NCBI GenBank assembly: GCA_963717455.1
Contig: OY970336.1
Location: forward strand, 4,340,001-4,404,000
Direction: 5' to 3'
DNA length: 64,000 nt
Origin: Bog-473 sp963717455
GTDB taxonomy: Bacteria; Actinomycetota; Acidimicrobiia; Acidimicrobiales; RAAP-2
The position numbers and the translations under genes were made by a program. Positions 58,670 through 64,000 of this stretch are shown one piece after another. Under the pieces are notes generated by a model. The model was not told the origin of the DNA. It searched no databases and saw only the letters and a program-made list of their open reading frames with translations. How positions within the stretch are numbered: position 1 is the first letter of the stretch; every line of letters begins with the position of its first letter.

Positions 58670-59460
58670 ACGTGGCCGGTCAGCACCGTGGTGGCGTGGC
58701 CGGCGATACGCACCCGCTCCCCCTCGGGGCGCACGTAGAGCACGGCGCCGCGCTGCGAGAGCTGCCGGGCGACCAGGGTCGCGCGCCCCAGCTCACCTGC
58801 CCAGTACGGGCCGGCCGAGCACTGGGCAGAGCCGGTGGCCGGGTCCTCGTCGATCCCCACATTAGGCCCGAAGACCCGCAGCACGTAGTCGGCCCCCGAC
58901 CCGGGATCGGCCGCCGCGGTGAGCAGGAGCGCCCGGGCCCCGGTGGCGGCGATGGCGGCCAGGTCCGGGACGTAGGTGCGCACCGCCTCGGCCGAGGAGA
59001 GGGCGACGAAGGTGAAGAAGGAGGTGTGCCCGCTGGCCACGACGCCGTCGGGCCACTGCTCCTTCAGGGGCTCGGGCACCGGCCCGGGGGTCATGGGGTC
59101 GGCCGGGAAGTCGAGCGCGATGCGGTCCCCCTCGAATGCGGCGTGGAGCGGGCCGCTGCGGGTGTGGAATGTGAGCGGCACCGCGCCGTCGACGGTGCCG
59201 CCTTCGCGCAGCGCGTGGGCCGAGGCCAGGGTGGCATGGCCGCACAGGTCGATCTCGGTGGCGGGCGAGAACCAGCGCAGGCCGAAGGTCGTCGGGTCGT
59301 CGGAATGCGTCAGGTAGGCGGTCTCGGAGATGCCGAGCTCGAAGGCAATCGACTGCATGCGCGCCTCGTCGAGGGGCTCGGCCAGGAGGCAGACGGCGGC
59401 CGGGTTGCCGCCGAAGGCGGTCTCGCTGAAGGCGTCGACCCACGTGATAGGGATACTCAT
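58663..59460 (-). CDS. PhzF-family isomerase
   Basis: 265 residues; ATG 59460 overlaps the aminotransferase stop by 4 nt. Two-domain diaminopimelate-epimerase-like fold: DAFSETAFGGNPAAVCLL at the start, catalytic Glu in ISETAYLTH, LRWFSPATEIDLCGHATLASAHAL, and the C-terminal IDEDPATGSAQCSAGPYWA. The set matches PhzF proteins, many of which are of unknown isomerase activity. Part of the same operon. Confidence 0.92.
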   Translation of the reverse strand: MSIPITWVDAFSETAFGGNPAAVCLLAEPLDEARMQSIAFELGISETAYLTHSDDPTTFGLRWFSPATEIDLCGHATLASAHALREGGTVDGAVPLTFHTRSGPLHAAFEGDRIALDFPADPMTPGPVPEPLKEQWPDGVVASGHTSFFTFVALSSAEAVRTYVPDLAAIAATGARALLLTAAADPGSGADYVLRVFGPNVGIDEDPATGSAQCSAGPYWAGELGRATLVARQLSQRGAVLYVRPEGERVRIAGHATTVLTGHVC

Positions 59461-60632
59461 GGTTCCCACGATGCTAAGCGGGCCAGGGCGTCGTGCAGCA
59501 CCGGATCGCGCTTGCAGAAGGCCCAGCGCACCAGCGTCCGCCCGGCGGCGGGGTCGGCCGGATCGTAGAAGACCGAGGACGGGATGGCGACGACCCCGCA
59601 ACGCTCGGGCAGGGCGAGACAGAAGTCCCGGGCGCTCCTGCCCGGCGCCACCGGAGCGATGTTCGTCGTGGCGAAGTAGGTCGCGGCCGGGCGGAACACC
59701 TCGTAGCCCAGCGCCTCGAGGCCGTCGCACAGCAGGTCGCGCTTCGCCGCCAGCTCGGCGGCGAAGCCCTGCAGGACGGGCGGCGGGTACCCCAGGCCGT
59801 GGGCGATGGCGAGCTGGAATGCCGCCGGGCTGGTGTAGGTCAGGAACTGCTTGGCTGCCCGCACGGCGGCCACCAGTGGCGGGGCGGCGCCGACCCAGCC
59901 CACCTTCCACCCGGTGAAGGAGAAGGTCTTGCCGCCCGAGGAGATTGTCACCGTGCGGTCGCGCATGCCGGGCAGGGTGGCCAGCGGGACGTGCGTCCCG
60001 TCGAAGACGAGGTGCTCGTAGACCTCGTCGGTCACCGCCAGGAGGTCGTGGGCGCTACACAGGGCGGCGACCTGCGCCAGCTCGTCGGGCGAGAACACCT
60101 TGCCGGTCGGGTTGTGGGGCGAATTGAGCAGCATGAGCCGCGCCCGCGGCCCGGCGGCGGCGGCGAGCTCGTCGGGGTCGAACGCCCAGTCGGGCGGGTG
60201 CAGGCGCACCAGCCGGGGTACGGCGCCGGCCATGGCGGCACAGGCGGCGTAGGAGTCGTACGACGGCTCGAACATGACGACCTCGTCGCCGGGCTCGCAC
60301 AGCGCGAGCAGCGTGGCCGCGATCGCCTCGGTGGCCCCGACCGTGACGAGGACCCCGGTCTCGGGGTCGAGGTCGATGCCGTACCAGGCGCGCTGGTGCT
60401 CGGCCACGGCACGCCGGAGCTCGGGGATCCCCGCACTCGGCGGGTACTGGTTGCGCCCCTCCCGGATGGCCGCCACCGCCACCTCTCGCAGCTCGTAGGG
60501 CCCGTCGCTGTCCGGGAAGCCCTGGCCGAGGTTGACCGAGCCCGTGGCGGACGCCAGCTCCGACATGGTGGCGAAGATCGTCGTGGTGAAGGGACGCAGC
60601 CGCCGGGTCAGGTACGCGTCCCCGGCTGCCAC
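59457..60632 (-). CDS. Class I/II aminotransferase
   Basis: 391 residues, fold-type I PLP enzyme. NLGQGFPD near the start and NQYPPSAGIPELRRAVA, LMLLNSPHNPTGKVFS, VTDEVYEHLVFDG, and the PLP-Lys in SSGGKTFSFTGWKVGW. The N-terminal and active-site pattern is close to kynurenine/glutamine transaminase-like and N-succinyldiaminopimelate aminotransferase (DapC) types. DapC is plausible in actinobacteria but cannot be decided. First gene of the minus-strand operon; 51 bp from the divergent EEP gene. Confidence 0.9.
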   Translation of the reverse strand: MAAGDAYLTRRLRPFTTTIFATMSELASATGSVNLGQGFPDSDGPYELREVAVAAIREGRNQYPPSAGIPELRRAVAEHQRAWYGIDLDPETGVLVTVGATEAIAATLLALCEPGDEVVMFEPSYDSYAACAAMAGAVPRLVRLHPPDWAFDPDELAAAAGPRARLMLLNSPHNPTGKVFSPDELAQVAALCSAHDLLAVTDEVYEHLVFDGTHVPLATLPGMRDRTVTISSGGKTFSFTGWKVGWVGAAPPLVAAVRAAKQFLTYTSPAAFQLAIAHGLGYPPPVLQGFAAELAAKRDLLCDGLEALGYEVFRPAATYFATTNIAPVAPGRSARDFCLALPERCGVVAIPSSVFYDPADPAAGRTLVRWAFCKRDPVLHDALARLASWEP

Positions 60633-60683
60633 CGCGACGATCGTACCAACAGCGATTTCGGGCGCCTATGGTCTGGTCGGACC

Positions 60684-61559
60684 GTGCTCAGCATCGCCAA
60701 CTACAACATGCACTGCGGGATGGACGGGTGGGGCAGGCCCTACGACTACGTCGGTGCCATCAGCGCGCTCGACGCCGACGTGATCGTGCTCGAGGAGGCG
60801 TGGACGTCCGAGGGCGACGACGGCGGGGGGCAGTCCGGAGAGGCCGCCCGTGCGCTGGGTTACCAGGTCGCCTCCCACACCATTGGGCAGGGGCGGCGCA
60901 TCCGGCCCCAACCGGACGCCCCCGACACCTGGCGGGCCCGGTTGGTGTGGGCCGACGCCAACAAGGCGCTCTTCCTCGATGGTGTGCGCCCCCTGCCCGA
61001 GCGCCAGCGGGCGATGGCGCGCTGGCACGAGGCCGAACCCGGCACCCTGGGCATCGCCGTGCTGGTGCGGCCGGACCTCCCGATCGAGGCGACGCGTGTG
61101 GTGCCCATGCGCGTGCTGCGGCTCGATCGCGTCCGGCGCGCCGCGTTGGTGGTCGACCTCACGGTGGAAGGGAGGCCGATCTCGGTGGCGGGCACCCACA
61201 TGGCGCACCTGCCCTTCGGCTCGCACCGCAATTGGGCCGAGCTGCGGCGCCGGCTGCAGACCGAGGCCCGGCCCGACGCCGTCCTGGCCGGCGACATGAA
61301 CACCTGGGGCCCGCTGGTCCGATTGTTCATGCCGGGCTGGCACCGGGCCGTGAAGGGCCGGACCTGGCCCACCTGGCGCCCGCACAGCCAGATCGACCAC
61401 ATCATCGTGCGCGGCGCACTGCGCCCGGTCTCGGGTGCCGTGCTCCCCAACGCCGGCTCCGACCACCGTCCCGTGCGGGCCGAACTGGAGGTCGGTGCCG
61501 CACGGGACGGCCGCGCCCGGCTCAGGCCCCAGAGGGGGGGCCCGCCGTCAGGGCGTTGA
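60684..61559 (+). CDS. Endonuclease/exonuclease/phosphatase-family hydrolase
   Basis: 291 residues from GTG 60684; the frame is open upstream, but family sequence begins VLSIANYNMHCG. EEP-fold metal enzyme: Asn in NYNMH, metal-binding Glu in DVIVLEEAW, His in VAGTHMAHLP, GDMNTWGP (Asp/Asn), DHIIVRG and the C-terminal SDHRPVRAEL (catalytic Asp-His). It cleaves phosphodiester bonds, for example nucleic acid or lipid headgroups. No signal peptide. Its 3' end overlaps the convergent SulP gene by 38 nt. Confidence 0.88.
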   Translation: MLSIANYNMHCGMDGWGRPYDYVGAISALDADVIVLEEAWTSEGDDGGGQSGEAARALGYQVASHTIGQGRRIRPQPDAPDTWRARLVWADANKALFLDGVRPLPERQRAMARWHEAEPGTLGIAVLVRPDLPIEATRVVPMRVLRLDRVRRAALVVDLTVEGRPISVAGTHMAHLPFGSHRNWAELRRRLQTEARPDAVLAGDMNTWGPLVRLFMPGWHRAVKGRTWPTWRPHSQIDHIIVRGALRPVSGAVLPNAGSDHRPVRAELEVGAARDGRARLRPQRGGPPSGR

Positions 61560-63210
61560 CGGCCTCGTCGACGGTCGAGAAGAAGTGGTCCTCACCGATG
61601 ACCGCCGCGAGCCCGCAGCGGCGCAGGCTCTCGTGCAGGTGCACCCCGGCCCGGGCGATCCCGAACGCGATGCCGTCGCGCTCGCACCGGTCGACGACCT
61701 GGCTCAGGGCGCGCGTCCCGGTGAAGTCGATGTCGGACTCGCCGACGGTGTCGAGCACGAACACCCGCACCGGGCCGGACGCAGTGCGCAACGCGTCGAA
61801 GACCTCGTCGCGGAAGTGCAGGGCGTTGGCGTACCAGATCGGCGTGGCGAAGAGCGCCACCAAGACGCCGGGGACCATCTCCGCATTGGGGTCGAGCTCT
61901 TGCCGCTGCCAGCTCGTGGTGCCGGGGATCCGCCCGAGCACGTGCAGCTGCGGGCGCGCGCTGAGGCGGATGCGGTCGAGGATGGCCAGGCCGACGGCGA
62001 CAGCGATGCCCTGCTCCACCCCGACGAACACGACAGTCAGGAGCGTGACCGCAGCCAGGGCGAACTCGAAGCGGTTGAAGCGGTAGATGGCGAGCAGGTC
62101 GTTGACGTTGAACAGCCGCAACGCGACGAAGATGAGGATGGCGGCCAGCGTGGCCAGGGGCACGTCCTTGAGCACGCCCGCGAACGGGACGAGGACGACG
62201 ACCGCCGCGGCGGCCCCGAGAGCGGCCGCCTGCGTCCGGCCTCCCGCCGTGGCGACGGCCCCCGTGCGCGGCGGGCTGGCATTGACCGGGAAGGCGCCCA
62301 CGATGCCGGCCACCACGCTGCCCGCACCGGCGCCCAGGAAGTCGCGGCCCGGGTCGACGTCGTAGCCACCCCGCTCGGCGAAAGCGCGCGTCGTGACGGC
62401 GGTCTGGGTCACGACGACCAGTGCCACCACTGCGGACAGCGGTGCCAGGCTGCGCACCGCCGACCACGTCAGGCCCGTCAGCCCGAAGTGCGGTACTCCG
62501 GTCGTGATCGCGCCCAGGACGGCGACGCCGTGGCTCTGGAGGTCGAGCGCGCCGACGAGCGCCGTGGAGACGACGAGCCCGATCAGCGCGGCCGGGATGC
62601 GGCGGTTGGCGCGGGCGCTGACGAGCATGATGGCCAGGACCCCGATGCCGATGGCGAGCGACCATCCGTTGATCTCGTCGAGGTGGGTCAGCACGTAGAC
62701 GAGGTCGTGCTGGTTCGTGCCCGTCGTGGGGGGCAGTCCGAAGAACTCGGGCAGCTGGTGGGCGATGATGATCACGGCGACACCGGACATGAAGCCGGTG
62801 ACGATGGGGGTCGAGAGGAATTCGGCGATCCACCCGAGACGGAGGATGCCAACCAGCATCACGATGACCCCGACCATCACGGCCAAGATCCCCACCAGGT
62901 CGATGTAGCGGGGCGAGCCGGTCAGCGCGAGGGCGGCCACCCCGGCCGCGAACAGCGGCGCGATCGTCGAGTCGGCTCCAACCGACAATTGCGGGTTCGA
63001 ACCGAGGAGGGCGAAGAGCACGGTCCCGGCGACGAAGGCGTAGAAGCCGGTGACGGGTGGCATGCCGGCCAGCCGGGAGGTCGCCAGCTGCTCGGGCACG
63101 GCGATGACGAGCAGCGTGATGCCTGCCACCAGGTCCGCGCTCGCCCAGGAGCGCTGGTATCCCCGCAGGGACGTGAACAGCGGCAGTTGCACCGCGACAT
63201 CATCGCCCAC
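61522..63210 (-). CDS. SulP-family anion transporter with STAS domain
   Basis: 562 residues from GTG 63210; the frame extends to 63315. SulP permease: N-terminal LPLFTSLRGY, ADLVAGITLLVIAVPEQLATSRLAG (normally P-x-A-MAYA, here PEQLAT), about 12-14 helices with GFMSGVAVIII and FPVNASPPRTGAVATAGGRTQ, followed by a cytoplasmic STAS domain (about 440-555; VFVLDTVGESDIDFTGTRAL). Moves sulfate, bicarbonate or dicarboxylates with cations. Substrate not determinable; no carbonic anhydrase is adjacent. Confidence 0.92.
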   Translation of the reverse strand: MGDDVAVQLPLFTSLRGYQRSWASADLVAGITLLVIAVPEQLATSRLAGMPPVTGFYAFVAGTVLFALLGSNPQLSVGADSTIAPLFAAGVAALALTGSPRYIDLVGILAVMVGVIVMLVGILRLGWIAEFLSTPIVTGFMSGVAVIIIAHQLPEFFGLPPTTGTNQHDLVYVLTHLDEINGWSLAIGIGVLAIMLVSARANRRIPAALIGLVVSTALVGALDLQSHGVAVLGAITTGVPHFGLTGLTWSAVRSLAPLSAVVALVVVTQTAVTTRAFAERGGYDVDPGRDFLGAGAGSVVAGIVGAFPVNASPPRTGAVATAGGRTQAAALGAAAAVVVLVPFAGVLKDVPLATLAAILIFVALRLFNVNDLLAIYRFNRFEFALAAVTLLTVVFVGVEQGIAVAVGLAILDRIRLSARPQLHVLGRIPGTTSWQRQELDPNAEMVPGVLVALFATPIWYANALHFRDEVFDALRTASGPVRVFVLDTVGESDIDFTGTRALSQVVDRCERDGIAFGIARAGVHLHESLRRCGLAAVIGEDHFFSTVDEAVNALTAGPPSGA

Positions 63211-63317
63211 CGGCCGCTCCGCCAGATTGGACCCAATTGAATAGTCTCGGGTCAGACGGTCGAGGTGCTGCGGCGGCCCGCGCCACGTGCCCATCCGCCC
63301 GAAGGAGGCCCGCAACC

Positions 63318-64000
63318 ATGAGCGACTACCCCTATGCCGACCGCTTCCCCATCCACCGCTCGCTCCCCGAGCAGGGCACGAGCCGCGACGAGGTGCTGGC
63401 GGAGCTTCACACGATGGCCACCGAGGAGGACGCCTTCTGGGAGACGGGCAAGTGCTCGGGCACGATGTACTGCGGTGACCACGACCACTACCACTTCATG
63501 AACGAGGCCTTCGGCCTGTTCGCTCACGTCAACGTCCTGCAGCGCGACATGTGCCCGAGCGCGACCAAGTTCGAGGCCGAGATCATCGCCATGGCCCTCG
63601 GTCTGCAGTCCGGTGACACGGCGGTCGCAGCCGGCGACGACCCCTGCGGCCTGGTCACCACCGGCGGAACGGGCAGCATCCTGCACGCGATCCTGGCCTA
63701 CCGCGAGTACGCGGCCCAGGAGCGGGGTGTGACGCGACCCAACATGGTCAAGCCCGAGACCGCCCACCCCGCCTTCGACAAGGCCTGCCACCTCTTCGGG
63801 ATCGAGTTGCGGCGCGCGCCGGTCGACCCGGTCACGACCCAGGTCGACGTGGACTGGGTGCGCGACCACGTCGACGACCAGACCGTCGTCCTCATCGGCT
63901 CGGCCTGCAACTACGGCTACGGCACGGTCGACCCCATCGGCGACCTCTCCGACGTCGCGCTCGAGCGCGGTGTGGGGCTGCACGTCGACTCCTGCCTCGG
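63318..64000 (+). CDS. PLP-dependent decarboxylase/lyase-like protein, 3' end outside window
   Basis: ATG 63318 with GAAGGAGG 10 nt upstream; frame open to the window end (227 residues visible). The group II decarboxylase/sphingosine-1-phosphate-lyase-like fold is seen in KCSGTMYCGDHDHYHFMNEAFG, MCPSATKFEAEIIAMALGL, VTTGGTGSILHAILAYRE, KPETAHPAFDKACHLFGI and LIGSACNYGYGTVDPIGDLS, ending just before the expected Asp-Ala and Lys motifs (HVDSCLG). Layout is close to dolichol-linked S1P lyase and glutamate decarboxylase families; lyase on a phosphorylated long-chain base or an amino-acid decarboxylase are both possible. The Schiff-base Lys lies outside. Confidence 0.85.
   Translation, partial: MSDYPYADRFPIHRSLPEQGTSRDEVLAELHTMATEEDAFWETGKCSGTMYCGDHDHYHFMNEAFGLFAHVNVLQRDMCPSATKFEAEIIAMALGLQSGDTAVAAGDDPCGLVTTGGTGSILHAILAYREYAAQERGVTRPNMVKPETAHPAFDKACHLFGIELRRAPVDPVTTQVDVDWVRDHVDDQTVVLIGSACNYGYGTVDPIGDLSDVALERGVGLHVDSCL

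Noticed and set aside
61435..63240. Long plus-strand frame (601 codons) opposite the SulP gene
   Set aside because: Low-complexity Asp/Gly/Arg/His sequence, a shadow of the transporter, which has clear family motifs.
1..64000. tRNA or rRNA genes
   Set aside because: No stretch was recognised as rRNA or as a tRNA with acceptor and T-arm consensus; a covariance search would be needed to exclude them fully.

Overview
The window is 64 kb of GC-rich DNA with frequent GTG/TTG starts, many 4-nt ATGA/GTGA gene overlaps and secreted proteins built from GYWLVASDGG-type repeats. Together these suggest a high-GC actinobacterium. Acidimicrobiia is my best guess from remembered distribution of those repeats, but nothing here proves it. 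I recognise no rRNA, tRNA or CRISPR array. One complete insertion sequence is present.

Layout. 1-10 kb holds secreted proteins: three different proteins, each with exactly six ~42-residue repeats (one cut by the window edge, one fused to a glycoside-hydrolase-like domain), plus a family 2 glycosyltransferase, a small membrane protein and an orphan FtsX-type permease broken by a frameshift. 10-13 kb is a GH13 alpha-glucosidase coupled to a phytanoyl-CoA-dioxygenase-like protein and a truncated binding-protein remnant, followed by a decayed second copy of the FtsX 5' end. 13.6-17.7 kb carries two LuxR-type regulators, one with a receiver lacking its phospho-acceptor Asp and one large ATPase regulator with competing inverted repeats upstream. 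17.8-18.8 kb is a secreted phosphoesterase.

The centrepiece is a minus-strand operon of ten genes (about 31.8 down to 19.0 kb), almost all joined by 1-8 nt overlaps. It encodes a Wzz-like chain-length protein, CapD-like sugar-nucleotide dehydratase, HPr-kinase-like P-loop protein, GT4 glycosyltransferase, DegT aminotransferase, a divergent RtcB-like protein, a 145-residue orphan, an aminoglycoside-phosphotransferase-like kinase (split by a frameshift), a Wzy-like polymerase/ligase, and a single polypeptide fusing a Wzx flippase to a priming glycosyl-phosphotransferase. Dehydratase plus aminotransferase plus priming transferase imply an amino-deoxy-sugar-primed surface polymer made by a Wzx/Wzy route. 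The RtcB-like, HPrK-like and orphan proteins are unexplained parts. A giant secreted Ig/FN3-type protein is transcribed divergently.

36-43 kb contains an epimerase, an AhpD-like protein, two SDRs (one frameshifted), a cyclic-nucleotide-binding protein and an OmpR/EnvZ-type pair. 43.7-46.7 kb has an aldehyde dehydrogenase and a flavin amine oxidase whose last codons and stop come from the end of an 1832-bp IS (46654-48485). 48.5-54.2 kb has a dienelactone-hydrolase-like protein, a thiolase-like protein and CydD/CydC-type ABC exporters. 54.2-55.9 kb is a frameshifted beta-helix lipoprotein. 56-60.6 kb is a compact housekeeping operon (aminotransferase, PhzF, Nudix, zinc-ribbon, histidine phosphatase, DUF2889). 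The window ends with an EEP-family hydrolase, a SulP transporter and the start of a PLP-dependent decarboxylase-like gene.

Several otherwise conserved genes carry single-base frameshifts in alternating GC tracts (about 6.34, 22.9, 39.5, 54.6 kb, and five in one gene at 43 kb). Some may be assembly or sequencing errors rather than true pseudogenes.
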